Shown here piece after piece: positions 17,666-26,938 of a stretch of 64,000 bases of DNA. The stretch comes from Pseudonocardia sp. Lineage in GTDB: Bacteria > Actinomycetota > Actinomycetes > Mycobacteriales > Pseudonocardiaceae. Position 1 is the first letter of the stretch. Each line of letters starts with the position of its first letter. The notes below the pieces were generated by a model that had not been told where the DNA came from, did not search any database, and saw only the letters and a list, made by a program, of their open reading frames with translations. The DNA lies in NCBI RefSeq assembly GCF_029263155.1, contig NZ_JAJCYB010000120.1:1-64000 (forward strand). The letters are read 5' to 3'. A program made the translations under genes and the position numbers.

Positions 17666-18052
17666 GTGCCGAGCGGCAAGGTCAAGTGGTACGACGCCGA
17701 GAAGGGCTTCGGCTTCCTCTCCCAGGACGGCGGGGCGGACGTCTACGTGCACAAGGCCGCGTTGCCGCGCGGTGTGGACGGGCTCAAGCAGGGCCAGCGC
17801 GTCGAGTTCGGCCTGGCCGAGGGCCGCCGGGGACCGCAGGCCCTGCAGGTCAAGCTGCTCGACGCCCTGCCCTCGGTGGTCGAGGCCACCCGGCGTCCGG
17901 CGGAGGACCTGCACAGCCTCATCGAGGACATGATCCGGCTGCTGGACACGAAGATTCAGCCGGACCTGCGGCGCGGCCGCTATCCCGACCGCAAGACCGC
18001 CAAGCTGGCGGCCGAGGTGGTCCGGGTCGTCGCCCGCGACCTCGACGGCTGA
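17666..18052 (+). CDS. Cold-shock domain protein, CspB-like with C-terminal extension
   Basis: A 128-residue protein with a cold-shock domain in the first 67 residues or so: [20 protein letters not shown] holds RNP1 (KGFGF), and DVYVHKAAL holds RNP2. A conserved C-terminal extension ([20 protein letters not shown] and a basic helix) is typical of the long actinobacterial CspB form, seen in M. tuberculosis. It probably binds single-stranded RNA. The start is set at GTG 17666 because family members begin just before GKVKWYD; GTG at 17657, closer to a GAGGAA box, is an alternative. Confidence 0.82.
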   Translation: MPSGKVKWYDAEKGFGFLSQDGGADVYVHKAALPRGVDGLKQGQRVEFGLAEGRRGPQALQVKLLDALPSVVEATRRPAEDLHSLIEDMIRLLDTKIQPDLRRGRYPDRKTAKLAAEVVRVVARDLDG

Positions 18053-18063
18053 GCCGCGCCGGA

Positions 18064-18230
18064 CCGCGGCACGCGCGCCCGACCGCGGCTCGCGCACCCG
18101 GCCGCGGCACGCGCACCCGGCTGCAGCTCGCGCGCCGGACCGGGGCTCGCGCGCTGCCGGCGGCGCGCGGAACGCCATCCGGCGCGCGGAACCACCGACT
18201 GCGCGCGGGAGCCCGGACTGCGCGGGCTAC
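18064..18230. repeat. 19-bp phased GC-rich array with an orientation switch
   Basis: Units start at 18064, 18083, 18102, 18121 and 18140 (CCGCGGCNCGCGC type), exactly 19 bp apart. After a short junction a second run starts at 18163, 18182, 18201 and 18220 (GCGCGCGGAAC type), again exactly 19 bp apart. The first run reads as the reverse complement of a GCGCG-led unit, so the two halves are in opposite orientation. The array fills the gap between the convergent cold-shock and DUF2771 genes. It belongs to the same family as the array at 4605. Confidence 0.85.
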
Positions 18231-18703
18231 GCCGCGGCCGTGAGCACCCAGCTCGCCCGGATCGGGAACACGATCTCCCCGGCGTCGTCGAGCTGCGGGG
18301 GCGGCCCGAACTGCTGCACCTGCGCGGTCACCAGCTCCGCCTGCGGGTCGGGCAGCTCCAGCGTGTAGCTCTGCCGCTCCTGGGGGGAGAAGACACCGGT
18401 GCGCTCGTCCACCGGCTCGCCCGCGGCCGTGCGATAGGTGAACACGACCTGCCACGGCGTGTCGGCGATGCGGTCGGGCACCGTGACCACCAGCGGCGTG
18501 CCCGCCGGAACGGCCAGGTCCACCGGCGCGGCCGGGTCGTTGCGGCAGGTCACGAAGTCGTCCTCGCAGTACTGCGTGGGGGTGGCGACGACCTCGGCGC
18601 CGCCCGCCGCGAACGTCACCTCGGGCGGGTCGCCGGCCCCGCACCCGGCCACCAGCACGAGGGCCAGCGCGGTCAGGGCGAGGCGGCGCAACACCGGTGC
18701 CAC
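18227..18703 (-). CDS. DUF2771 lipoprotein
   Basis: A 158-residue exported lipoprotein with lipobox LVLVAGC. The remainder matches the DUF2771 family seen in mycobacteria and relatives next to the same MFS and cold-shock genes. Paired cysteines (YCEDDFVTCRND) could form a disulfide. The function is unknown; a cell-surface role is inferred from the signal. It starts with GTG at 18703, one base after the stop of the MFS gene, so they form an operon. The final codons overlap the GC-rich repeat array. Confidence 0.8.
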   Translation of the reverse strand: MAPVLRRLALTALALVLVAGCGAGDPPEVTFAAGGAEVVATPTQYCEDDFVTCRNDPAAPVDLAVPAGTPLVVTVPDRIADTPWQVVFTYRTAAGEPVDERTGVFSPQERQSYTLELPDPQAELVTAQVQQFGPPPQLDDAGEIVFPIRASWVLTAAA

Positions 18704-18704
18704 C

Positions 18705-20420
18705 CTACTGACCGCGGACCGCCAGGAACGGCAGGATGCTGCGCCCGTGCCCGAGCAGCGCGGTCTGCACGCCGCCGAGCGCGACGATCGCGGCGGCGAT
18801 GGCGAACCCGACGCCGTAGGTGTCGTGCGGGAGCAGCACCCCCAGGGCGCCGCCGAACACCCAGGAGAGCTGCAGCACGGTCTCCGAGCGGCCGAACGCC
18901 GACGCGCGCGACTGCTCGGGCAGGTCGCGCTGGATGACCGCGTCGAGACACACCTTCGCGAGCGCGCTGCAGGTGGAGGCCACCAGCGCGACGAACGCCG
19001 CCGTGGCGATCCCGGGCAGCACGGCCGCCACGACGGCGGCGGCGACGGCCACCGCGATACAGCCGACGACGACGGTGTCGACCTTGGCGAACCGCTGCCG
19101 CGAACCGGCCGCGTTGCCGCTGAACGAGCCGAGCCCGGCGGCCGCGCCGACGATGCCGATCAGGTACAGCTGCTGCGCCGGGTCGCCCCCGGCCTGCTCG
19201 CGCACCGTGAACGCGACGAACAGCGTGAGGAACCCGGTCAGGAAACGCATCGACCCGTTGCCCCACAGCGCGACGGCCACGCCGCGCCCGACCGGCTGCC
19301 GCCGCCCGCGCGCCGTGCTGCGCAGCGCGGCGGGCACCTCGCCCGCCGTCGACTCGACCCAGCGCGGGATCCGCAGGCAGAGCGCCGCACCCACCACGGC
19401 GAGCGCCGCGGTGTAGAACAGCGCGCCGGGCGAGCCCCACAGCAGGGTGAACCCGCCTGCGATGCCGCCGAACACCCCACCCGCGATCAGCCCGAACGTG
19501 GTGAGCCGGGAGTTCGTGGTGGCCAGGGTGATCCGCGACGGCAGCACGCGCGGCGTGACGGCCGCCTTGAGCACGTGGAAGGACTTGCTGAGCACCATCA
19601 CGCCCAGCGCCGCCGGGTAGAGCAGCCAGTTGTCGTAGTTCAGCGCCATGACCACGGCGAGCACCGCGCGCCCGCCGAACGCGACCGCGAGCGCGGCGCG
19701 GCGGCCCCGTTGCAGCCGGTCGAGCAACGGCCCGATGACCGGGGCGACCACCGCGAACGGGGCGACGGTGATCGCCAGGTACAGCGCCACGTTCGTGACG
19801 CTCTCCGCGGTGGCCGCGGCGAAGAACAGCGTGTTGGCCAGCGCGACGGCCACCGCGGCGTCGACCGCGTAGGTCATCATCGTGGCGTAGGTCAGCGCCG
19901 TGAGCCCGGAACGGTCGGCGCCGTCGGCGCTCGCGGCGCGGTGGAACGCGCGGATGCCGTTGCCGGTGATCTGGCGGCTGCGCAGGGCGGCGACCCGGGT
20001 GACGGTCAGCTTGCGCGGCATCCGCGGGGTGGGCGGCGCGTCCGCAGGCGGCTCCACCGCCGCCTCCTCGACCGGCGCCTGCTCCACCGGCGCCTCCTCC
20101 ACCGGCGGCGGACCTGCCGCGGTCCACGGGACCTCGTCGCGCGCATCCGGTGGCCCCGGCGTCCAGGACGGCGGTGGGAGCGGATCGCGGCGGTGCAGGG
20201 CGGGGTCGTAGTCGGGATCGTCGTGCCAGGGGTAGCGGCGACGCGGCTCGTAGGCGAACGGGCCAGGGGCGGGGGCGGGGGCGGGGGCGGGGGCGGGGGC
20301 GGGGGCGGGGGCGGGCACGGGCAGCTGCTTCGTCGCGCCGGGCCCCGGTACCGGGGTGGCCGGTCGGCGGCGGCGGGAGAACGGGGAACCGGGGCGCGCC
20401 ACGGCACCATTCTGACGCAT
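18705..20420 (-). CDS. MFS-type membrane protein with long proline-rich N-terminus
   Basis: A 571-residue protein. The first 150 residues or so are cytoplasmic and of low complexity, with an (Ala-Pro) run of about eight units and acidic VEEAPVEQAPVEEA repeats. The remainder has about 12 hydrophobic helices typical of the major facilitator superfamily, with a DRLQRGRRAALAVAFGGR loop between helices 2 and 3. It matches the actinobacterial transporter found between DUF2771 and DUF3027 genes in mycobacteria. The substrate is unknown. The start may be ATG at 20420 or GTG at 20402. The DUF2771 gene follows at 1 bp. Confidence 0.8.
   Translation of the reverse strand: MRQNGAVARPGSPFSRRRRPATPVPGPGATKQLPVPAPAPAPAPAPAPAPAPGPFAYEPRRRYPWHDDPDYDPALHRRDPLPPPSWTPGPPDARDEVPWTAAGPPPVEEAPVEQAPVEEAAVEPPADAPPTPRMPRKLTVTRVAALRSRQITGNGIRAFHRAASADGADRSGLTALTYATMMTYAVDAAVAVALANTLFFAAATAESVTNVALYLAITVAPFAVVAPVIGPLLDRLQRGRRAALAVAFGGRAVLAVVMALNYDNWLLYPAALGVMVLSKSFHVLKAAVTPRVLPSRITLATTNSRLTTFGLIAGGVFGGIAGGFTLLWGSPGALFYTAALAVVGAALCLRIPRWVESTAGEVPAALRSTARGRRQPVGRGVAVALWGNGSMRFLTGFLTLFVAFTVREQAGGDPAQQLYLIGIVGAAAGLGSFSGNAAGSRQRFAKVDTVVVGCIAVAVAAAVVAAVLPGIATAAFVALVASTCSALAKVCLDAVIQRDLPEQSRASAFGRSETVLQLSWVFGGALGVLLPHDTYGVGFAIAAAIVALGGVQTALLGHGRSILPFLAVRGQ
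20266..20315. repeat. (GGGGGC)n hexanucleotide tract coding for Ala-Pro run
   Basis: Seven perfect GGGGGC units from 20271 to 20312 with partial units on both sides, inside the N-terminal codons of the MFS gene. Because the unit is 6 bp, gain or loss changes the Ala-Pro number without shifting the frame. The G-runs on the plus strand are also G-quadruplex-prone. Confidence 0.9.
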
Positions 20421-20450
20421 CCGGTGCCCTTTCGGTGGACCCCGCCCCGG

Positions 20451-21218
20451 CTACGCGGGCACCAGTCGCACGCGGAACGTCGACGGCCAGTACTTCCCGG
20501 TGAGCAACAGTTCCCCGGGGCCCGCTGCCGCGATCCCGTTGAGCACGTCGGCCTGCGCGCGGCGCCGGTCGTCGAGCAGGCCCGCGGCGTCGACGGTCGC
20601 GGTGACGACGCCGGTCCCCGGGTCGATACGCACGATCCGGTCGGTCTGGAAGACGTTCGCGTACACCTGCCCGTCGACGCACTCCAGCTCGTTGAGCATG
20701 GGCACCGGTGCCCCGGCGAGCGTCACGGTCACCGAGCCGGTCTCGGCGAAGGTGTCGGGGTCGTGGAAGCGGAGCCGGTCGGTGCCGTCCGAGCGCACGA
20801 GCCGCTCCCCGTCGAGGCACAGGCCCCATCCCTCGCCCTCGATCGGGACCTCGCGCCGCACCGTGAACGACGCCCGGTCCCACTCGATGGCGATACCGTC
20901 GCGCCAGGTCAGCTGCCAGATCCGGTCACCGACCACGGTGATCCCCTCGCCGAACACCGGCCCGGGCAACGGGACGGCACGGCGGACGGCGCCGGTCGCC
21001 GGGTCCAGCTCCCGCAGCTGGGAGGTACCGACGCGCCCGGTGCCCTCGTACAGCGACCCGCCCGCGATCTCGAAGCCCTGCGTGAACGCGGTGACGTCGT
21101 GCGGAATCTCCTCGAGCACCTCGGGCCGCAGCACCTCGACGCCCGCAGGCGGTGCCGCGGCGCCGCAGCCCGCCATCACGACCACGGTGGCCGCCGCCAG
21201 TGCGCGGGCGAAACTCAT
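20451..21218 (-). CDS. Glutaminyl-peptide cyclotransferase-like lipoprotein
   Basis: A 255-residue exported protein with lipobox VVVMAGC. The mature part is a five-bladed propeller of the plant-type glutamine cyclotransferase family: FTQGFEIAGGSLYEGTGRVGTS, LTWRDGIAIEWD, GEGWGLCLDGERLVRSDGTD, MLNELECVDGQVYANVF, and VLNGIAAAGPGELLLTGKYW. It would convert N-terminal glutamine of exported peptides to pyroglutamate. The start ATG at 21218 lies only 18 bp from the divergent DUF3027 start. Confidence 0.82.
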   Translation of the reverse strand: MSFARALAAATVVVMAGCGAAAPPAGVEVLRPEVLEEIPHDVTAFTQGFEIAGGSLYEGTGRVGTSQLRELDPATGAVRRAVPLPGPVFGEGITVVGDRIWQLTWRDGIAIEWDRASFTVRREVPIEGEGWGLCLDGERLVRSDGTDRLRFHDPDTFAETGSVTVTLAGAPVPMLNELECVDGQVYANVFQTDRIVRIDPGTGVVTATVDAAGLLDDRRRAQADVLNGIAAAGPGELLLTGKYWPSTFRVRLVPA

Positions 21219-21236
21219 GCGCACCACGGTGGCACA

Positions 21237-22019
21237 ATGACCACGGTGACCGCCGAACACCACGCCCCCACCCGGCTCGTTCACGCTGTCGAGCAGGCCA
21301 GGGCGGCCGCCGTCGAGGAGGCCGCCGCCGACCTGGGCCCCGAAGCCGCCGGGGCGGCCGTGGGCGATCACCTGGACGCCGTGGTCGAGGACCCGGGCAC
21401 GCTCACCCACTTCTTCGCCGCCACCCAGGGCGGGTACCGGGGCTGGCGCTGGTCGGTCACGCTCGCCGGGGTGGACGAGGCCGGTCCCGTCACGGTCTGC
21501 GAGGTCGTGCTGCTTCCCGGCCCGGACGCGGTCGTGGGGCCGCAGTGGGTGCCGTGGCACGAGCGGGTGCGCCCGGGCGACCTCGGCGTCGGCGACCTGC
21601 TGCCCACCGCCGACGGCGACGCGCGGCTCGTCCCGGCCTACGTCGCCGCCGACGACGAGGAGCTACCCGAGCAGATCGCGGTCGAGGTCGGGCTCGGGCG
21701 CACGAAGGTGCTCTCGCGCGCGGGCCGCGAGGCCGCCGCCGACCGCTGGTTCGACGGCCCTCACGGCCCCGGCACCGACATGGCCCGCGCCGCCCCCGGC
21801 ACGTGCGGGACCTGCGGTTTCTTCCTGTCCCTCGCCGGTTCGATGCGGGGCGCGTTCGGCGTGTGCGGCAACGAGTACGCCCCGGCCGACGGCGCGGTCG
21901 TCGCCGTCGGGTTCGGGTGCGGCGCACACTCCGACGTGGTCGTCGACGCGGTGTCGCCGGTCGCCGTCGCCGAGCTGGTCTACGACGACGGCGTCGACCT
22001 GGAGCCCGTCGGCGGGTGA
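21237..22019 (+). CDS. DUF3027 family protein
   Basis: A 260-residue protein of the actinobacterial DUF3027 family of unknown function. The central GGYRGWRWSVTLAGV and VLLPGPDAVVGPQWVPW segments are family hallmarks. The C-terminal third has a cysteine set (CGTCGFF, VCGNEYAP, FGCGAHSD) that looks like a zinc site. The family usually lies near MFS, DUF2771 and cold-shock genes, as here. The ATG at 21237 is 18 bp from the divergent lipoprotein start. Confidence 0.82.
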   Translation: MTTVTAEHHAPTRLVHAVEQARAAAVEEAAADLGPEAAGAAVGDHLDAVVEDPGTLTHFFAATQGGYRGWRWSVTLAGVDEAGPVTVCEVVLLPGPDAVVGPQWVPWHERVRPGDLGVGDLLPTADGDARLVPAYVAADDEELPEQIAVEVGLGRTKVLSRAGREAAADRWFDGPHGPGTDMARAAPGTCGTCGFFLSLAGSMRGAFGVCGNEYAPADGAVVAVGFGCGAHSDVVVDAVSPVAVAELVYDDGVDLEPVGG

Positions 22020-22142
22020 CCGCGGGTCCGGCCCCGGTGAGATCCGTGGCCGGCGGTCGCCGGGTGCGGTGAGAGGGCCACGCCCGCACGGCGGACCGGT
22101 GTCGGGCCGCCGCCTCGGCCGACCGGTGGAAGACTCCCGCCG

Positions 22143-25013
22143 ATGGGCGACCCGTTCGGTACGGCAGCGCTGCGGACCGCCGTCCTCGACTCGTGGGCCG
22201 CGTCCCCGACCCGGTTCCGGGAGGACGCCAACGCCGAGGAGGACCTGCGCCTGGGCGGCTACGCCGACGCCTGGTTCGTGGAGCTGGCCCAGAACGCGGC
22301 CGACGCGGCCCGGCGAGCAGGCGTCCCCGGTCGGATGACCGTCTCCCTCCACCAGGCCGCGGATCCCCGGCCCGCCTGCGCTACCCGCGGCGCCGAAGCG
22401 CGGTCCGCCTGCGCTACCCGCGGCGAGCTGCGGGTCGGCAACACCGGAGCCCCCCTCGACGCGGCCGGGGTCGCCGCGCTGGCCTCCCTGCGGGCCTCGG
22501 CGAAACGGGACGACCCGGGGTCGGCGGGGCGGTTCGGGGTCGGGTTCGCCGCGGTACTCCCCGTCTCCGACGCCCCCCGGGTGATCAGCCGGACCGGGTC
22601 GGTCGCGTTCTCCGCCACCCGCACCGCGGAGGCGGTCGCCGACCTGCCGACGGTGGCCGCCGAGCTGGCCCGCCGCGACGGGCCACCGGTGCTGCGCCTG
22701 GTGTGGGCCGTCGACGAGGAGCCCACGGGATGCGACACGGAGGTGCGGCTGCCTCTGCGCCCAGGCCTCGACGGCGCGGCCCTGCTGGCCCGCGCCCGCG
22801 CGGACGCCCCCGACCTGCTGCTCGCGCTGCCGGACCTGCACGAGATCACCGTCGACGGGGAACGCGTCACCCGGGAGGAACGCGGCGGCGAGGTGGTCGT
22901 CGACCGCAGGCGCTGGCGGCTGGCCCGCCGCGGCGGTGACCTCGGCGACGCCGTGGAGGCGGCGGTCGAGCAGCGCGGGCGGCGGGCGTGGTCGGCCTGC
23001 TGGGCGCTGCCCCTGGACGGCACACTCCCCGACGACGAGGTGCTGCACGCACCCACCGCGACCGGCGAGCGCCTCGGCCTGCCCGCGCGGCTCGTCGCGA
23101 CCGTGCCGCTGGAACCCGACCGTCGCCGCGCGCGGCCCGGGACCGTCACCGACACGGTGCTGGCCGGTGCCGTCGACGCCTACCTCGACCTCGTCGCCGC
23201 CACACCGCCCGCCGAGCGGGCCGCGCTCGTCCCGGACGCGGGCTTCCCCCGCTCCGCCCTCGACGGCCGGCTGCGCGAGCTGCTCGTCGACGCCCTGCGC
23301 CGCACGGCATGGCTGCCCGGCGTCGACGGCACCGCGCTCGTCCCCGCCCGCGCCGAGTGGCTCGACCTCCCGGGCGCGCAGGACACACCGCTGCCCGCGC
23401 TGCTGGCCGAGGCCGGGTTCGGCGCGGTGGTCACCGGGGCCGTGCCCGCCGCGCTGGGCGTGCCGCGGCTCGCCCCGGCCGCGCTGGTGGAGCGACTCTA
23501 CGGGCTGGAACGGCCCCCCACATGGTGGCAGCGGCTCTACGCGTCGCTGGCGCTGCTCGGCGACACCGTCCCCGGCCTCCTCGACGACCTGCGCGCGCTG
23601 CCCGTGCCGCTCGCCGACGGCCGCGCCGCCGCCGGGCCACCCACCGTGCTCCTCCCGGCCCCGGGACCGGCCGTCGCCGCGGTCGCCGCGCTGACACTGC
23701 CCGGGCTGCACATCGCCCACCCGGACGCCGTGCACCCGCTGCTCGCCCGCCTGGGCGCCACCGAGGCGGATCCGCGCGCCCTGCTGGAGCACCCGGCACT
23801 GCGGGCCGCCGTCGAGCGGTCGCTCGACGACGCCGACGCCGGACTGGACACCCGCCCGCTCGCCGACGCGGTGCTCGCGCTCGTCACGGAGGTGGGTGAC
23901 GCCCCCGACGGCTACGGCGCCCTGGCCCTGCCCGCCGAGGACGGGCTGCCCGCCCGCGCCGACGAGCTGATGTTCCCCGACGCGGCGCTGCGCCCGCTGC
24001 TCCATCCCGACGCCCCGCTCGGCGTCCTCGACCCCGACGGGGTCCCGCGCGCCGCCGCCGCCGCGGTCGGGGTGCTGGACGGGTTCGCGCTGGTCGTCGA
24101 CGAGGAGCCGACCGGCCCCGATCACGACCTCGACGACGAGGACCGGTGGTGGGACGCGCCGGCCGCACCGCCACGGCGTCTGGTGGCCGTCCGCGATCTC
24201 GACCTGGTCGCCGACGACGCCTGGCCCGCCGCGCTGGCCCTGCTGGGCTCGGGGCGCGAGACCCGGGCCGCGGTGACCGAGCCCGGCTCGTACACCGGGT
24301 GGTGGCTCGCCCGCCACGCCCGGCTCGACGGTGACCGGCCCGGCCGCAGGCGGCTGGCAGCGGCCACCGCACTCGCGCCGCTGTACGACCCGGTCACCGG
24401 TGACGATGCCCTGCTGGCGGCGATCGGGGTGCGTGCCGACCTGACCGTCGCCGACGCCGACGACGCCGAGGACCTCCTGGAGCGACTCGCCGACCCGCTG
24501 CGCCGACCCGACGTCGCGCTCGTGACCGCCGCGCACCGCGCGCTGACCGAGGCCGTCTCCGCGGGCCGCGTGGACCCGGCCGAGGTGGACCCACCCGAAC
24601 GCGTGCGCGCGCTGGACTGCTCGGTGGTCGGCGTCGAGGTGGCGGTGGTCCTCGACGAGCCGTGGCCCGCGTCGGTGCTACCGCCGGGCGAGCTGGTGGC
24701 GGGCGGCGACCCGGCGGTGCTGGCCGACCTGCTCGACCTGCCGCGGGCCACGGAGGTGGTGGCGGGCGAGCCCGATCCCGACGGGACACCGCAGGCGTGG
24801 GCGGACGTCGCGGAGGTGGTGGTGGCCTGCCACACGCTCGGCATCCCGGTGCCCGACGGCGAGCTGGTGCGCCACAACGAGCTGTGGGTCACCGTGACCC
24901 GGCCGGTGACCGGTCGCTTCCGCGTCCCGACATGGCCCGACGGGGCGGGCGGCTGGCACGCCGAGGACCCGCTGCGCGCCCTGCTCGCCATGCGGACCCC
25001 GGGTGCCCCATGA
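22143..25013 (+). CDS. Sacsin/Hsp90-like GHKL ATPase, large
   Basis: A 956-residue protein with a GHKL-type ATP-binding domain in the first 230 residues or so: N-box [14 protein letters not shown], the VGNTGAPLD segment (Asp-x-Gly equivalent), and the [11 protein letters not shown] lid motif. This arrangement is the sacsin N-terminal domain seen in large actinobacterial proteins annotated as Hsp90-like. The rest is long and helical with no recognised domain. The protein may be a chaperone-type ATPase, but no function is established. Within the ATP-binding region lies a short in-frame tandem duplication (22372-22425). It lies directly upstream of mshA. Confidence 0.75.
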   Translation: MGDPFGTAALRTAVLDSWAASPTRFREDANAEEDLRLGGYADAWFVELAQNAADAARRAGVPGRMTVSLHQAADPRPACATRGAEARSACATRGELRVGNTGAPLDAAGVAALASLRASAKRDDPGSAGRFGVGFAAVLPVSDAPRVISRTGSVAFSATRTAEAVADLPTVAAELARRDGPPVLRLVWAVDEEPTGCDTEVRLPLRPGLDGAALLARARADAPDLLLALPDLHEITVDGERVTREERGGEVVVDRRRWRLARRGGDLGDAVEAAVEQRGRRAWSACWALPLDGTLPDDEVLHAPTATGERLGLPARLVATVPLEPDRRRARPGTVTDTVLAGAVDAYLDLVAATPPAERAALVPDAGFPRSALDGRLRELLVDALRRTAWLPGVDGTALVPARAEWLDLPGAQDTPLPALLAEAGFGAVVTGAVPAALGVPRLAPAALVERLYGLERPPTWWQRLYASLALLGDTVPGLLDDLRALPVPLADGRAAAGPPTVLLPAPGPAVAAVAALTLPGLHIAHPDAVHPLLARLGATEADPRALLEHPALRAAVERSLDDADAGLDTRPLADAVLALVTEVGDAPDGYGALALPAEDGLPARADELMFPDAALRPLLHPDAPLGVLDPDGVPRAAAAAVGVLDGFALVVDEEPTGPDHDLDDEDRWWDAPAAPPRRLVAVRDLDLVADDAWPAALALLGSGRETRAAVTEPGSYTGWWLARHARLDGDRPGRRRLAAATALAPLYDPVTGDDALLAAIGVRADLTVADADDAEDLLERLADPLRRPDVALVTAAHRALTEAVSAGRVDPAEVDPPERVRALDCSVVGVEVAVVLDEPWPASVLPPGELVAGGDPAVLADLLDLPRATEVVAGEPDPDGTPQAWADVAEVVVACHTLGIPVPDGELVRHNELWVTVTRPVTGRFRVPTWPDGAGGWHAEDPLRALLAMRTPGAP
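22372..22425. repeat. 33-bp in-frame tandem duplication in the GHKL ATPase
   Basis: A 21-bp sequence at 22372-22392 is repeated without change at 22405-22425, giving a 33-bp period (11 codons). It encodes the duplicated Ala-Cys-Ala-Thr-Arg-Gly and sits in the ATP-binding domain just before ELRVGNTG. The same GC-rich word may be a short mobile repeat elsewhere in the genome. Confidence 0.85.
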
Positions 25014-25056
25014 CGGTTGCGCAGTGAAGCACCCGGCCGTCGTGCTAGACAGAAGC

Positions 25057-26361
25057 GTGACCCTCCAGAGCCGGCGGCCCCGGCGCGTGTGCGTGCTCTC
25101 GGTGCACACCTCCCCTCTGGAGCAGCCCGGCACCGGTGACGCGGGCGGCATGAACGTCTACATCGCGGAGTCGGCGCGGAGGATGGCGCAGCGCGGCGTG
25201 GAGGTGGAGATCTTCACCCGCGCCACGTCCTCCGACCTGCCCCCGGTGGCCGAGCTGGCGCCCGGGGTGCTGGTGCGCCACGTCGCGGCCGGGCCGTTCG
25301 AGGGGCTGGGCAAGAACGACCTCCCCAGCCAGCTGTGCGCGTTCACCGCGGGCGTCCTGCGCACCGAGGCCCGGCAGGACCCGGGCTTCTACGACGTCGT
25401 GCACTCGCACTACTGGCTGTCCGGGCAGGTCGGCTGGCTGGCCCGCGACCGCTGGGGGGTGCCGCTGGTGCACAGCGCACACACCCTCGCGCGCGTCAAG
25501 AACGCGGCGCTGGCCGACGGTGACCCACCCGAGCCGGTGGTGCGGGTGATCGGCGAGGACCAGGTCGTCGCGGAGGCGGACCGCATGATCGGCAACACCG
25601 ACTCCGAGGCCCGCGAGCTGGTCGAGCTCTACGGCGCCGACCCGAGCCGGGTCGTCACCATCCCGCCGGGGGTCGACCTCGACCGGTTCGTGCCCGGCCC
25701 GCAGGCGCCCGCGCGGCGCGCGCTCGGGATCGCCGCCGACGCCGTGGTGCTCGCGTTCGTCGGGCGGATCCAGCCCCTCAAGGCACCCGACGTGCTGCTG
25801 CGGGCGGCCGCCGAGCTGCTGCAGCGCGACCCCGGCCTGCGGTCGCGGCTGGTCGTGCTCGTCGCGGGCGGACCGTCGGGCAGCGGGCTCGCCGAACCCA
25901 CCGCGCTGCAGGAGCTGGGCACCCGCCTGGGGCTCTACAGGAATCCGGGGACGGCCGACGTGCTGCGGTTCCTGCCCCCGCAGGGCGGGGCCGGTCTGGT
26001 CGACGTCTACCGCGCGGCCGACGTGGTCGCCGTGCCCAGCCACAACGAGTCGTTCGGGCTGGTGGCGCTGGAGGCGCAGGCCTGCGGAACGCCCGTCGTC
26101 GCGGCGCGTGTGGGTGGGCTGCCGGTAGCCGTGGCCGACGGCCGTTCGGGGCTGCTGGTCCCCGGTCACGGGTCCGGTCCGTGGGCCGACGCGCTCGACA
26201 CCGCACTCGCCCGCCGCGCCGGCCTGTCCCACGGCGCCGTCGTCCACGCCCGGCGGTTCTCCTGGGACCGCACCACCGACGCGCTGCTCGACACCTACGC
26301 GGGCGCGGCGGCGGAGTTCGCCGAGCGGGAGGGCATGCCCGCGGGCATGATCGCCTCATGA
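25057..26361 (+). CDS. mshA: D-inositol-3-phosphate glycosyltransferase MshA
   Basis: A 434-residue GT4-family retaining glycosyltransferase that makes GlcNAc-inositol phosphate, the first step of mycothiol synthesis. Hallmarks: [20 protein letters not shown] near the N-terminus, [31 protein letters not shown], and the UDP-sugar site [20 protein letters not shown]. The start is placed at GTG 25057 ([10 protein letters not shown]); upstream GTGs at 25003 and 25024 are possible. Its stop overlaps the ATG of the next gene, as in mycobacteria. Confidence 0.93.
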   Translation: MTLQSRRPRRVCVLSVHTSPLEQPGTGDAGGMNVYIAESARRMAQRGVEVEIFTRATSSDLPPVAELAPGVLVRHVAAGPFEGLGKNDLPSQLCAFTAGVLRTEARQDPGFYDVVHSHYWLSGQVGWLARDRWGVPLVHSAHTLARVKNAALADGDPPEPVVRVIGEDQVVAEADRMIGNTDSEARELVELYGADPSRVVTIPPGVDLDRFVPGPQAPARRALGIAADAVVLAFVGRIQPLKAPDVLLRAAAELLQRDPGLRSRLVVLVAGGPSGSGLAEPTALQELGTRLGLYRNPGTADVLRFLPPQGGAGLVDVYRAADVVAVPSHNESFGLVALEAQACGTPVVAARVGGLPVAVADGRSGLLVPGHGSGPWADALDTALARRAGLSHGAVVHARRFSWDRTTDALLDTYAGAAAEFAEREGMPAGMIAS

Positions 26362-26834
26362 GCACCGAGGACGTCGTCGCCACGGCACTCGTCGACCTCG
26401 ACGTGGAGCACCAGCGACGCGACACCGGGCAGTTCATCGTCACCCTGCCCGGCACCAACCGGCTGCAGACGCACTGCTGGCTCGTCGTGCGCGACCACGC
26501 GCTGCTCGTCTCGGCGTTCGTCTGCCGGCGGCCGGACGAGGAGTTCGAGGCCGTCTACCGGTTCCTGCTGCAGCGCAACGCCCGCCTCTACGGGGTGCAC
26601 TACACGATCGACCGCGTCGGCGACATCCACCTCACCGGCCGGCTCCCCCTGCACGCTGTCACCGCCGAGGAGATCGACCGTGTCCTCGGCCAGGTACTGG
26701 AGGCCGCCGACGGTGATTTCAACACGCTCCTGGAGCTGGGTTTCGCGTCCTCGATCCGGCGCGAGCACGCCTGGCGCACCGAGCGCGGCGAGTCCACGGC
26801 CAACCTGACGGCCTTCGAGCATCTGTTCAGCTGA
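26358..26834 (+). CDS. YbjN-domain protein linked to mshA
   Basis: A 158-residue protein with a YbjN (type III secretion chaperone-like) fold: [60 protein letters not shown]. The family member next to mshA is conserved in mycobacteria (Rv0487). Its role is unknown; a helper in mycothiol metabolism is only inferred from context. ATG at 26358 overlaps the mshA stop (ATGA), indicating translational coupling. Confidence 0.85.
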   Translation: MSTEDVVATALVDLDVEHQRRDTGQFIVTLPGTNRLQTHCWLVVRDHALLVSAFVCRRPDEEFEAVYRFLLQRNARLYGVHYTIDRVGDIHLTGRLPLHAVTAEEIDRVLGQVLEAADGDFNTLLELGFASSIRREHAWRTERGESTANLTAFEHLFS

Positions 26835-26938
26835 ACACGGGCGTCACCCGATCGTGATGTCGGCGGGCCAACCGCCATCCCTGCCGGGCCCGTCCACCTC
26901 CCGAACCGCCGGAGCCGTTCCGGTGGGCCGAGGAGGCG

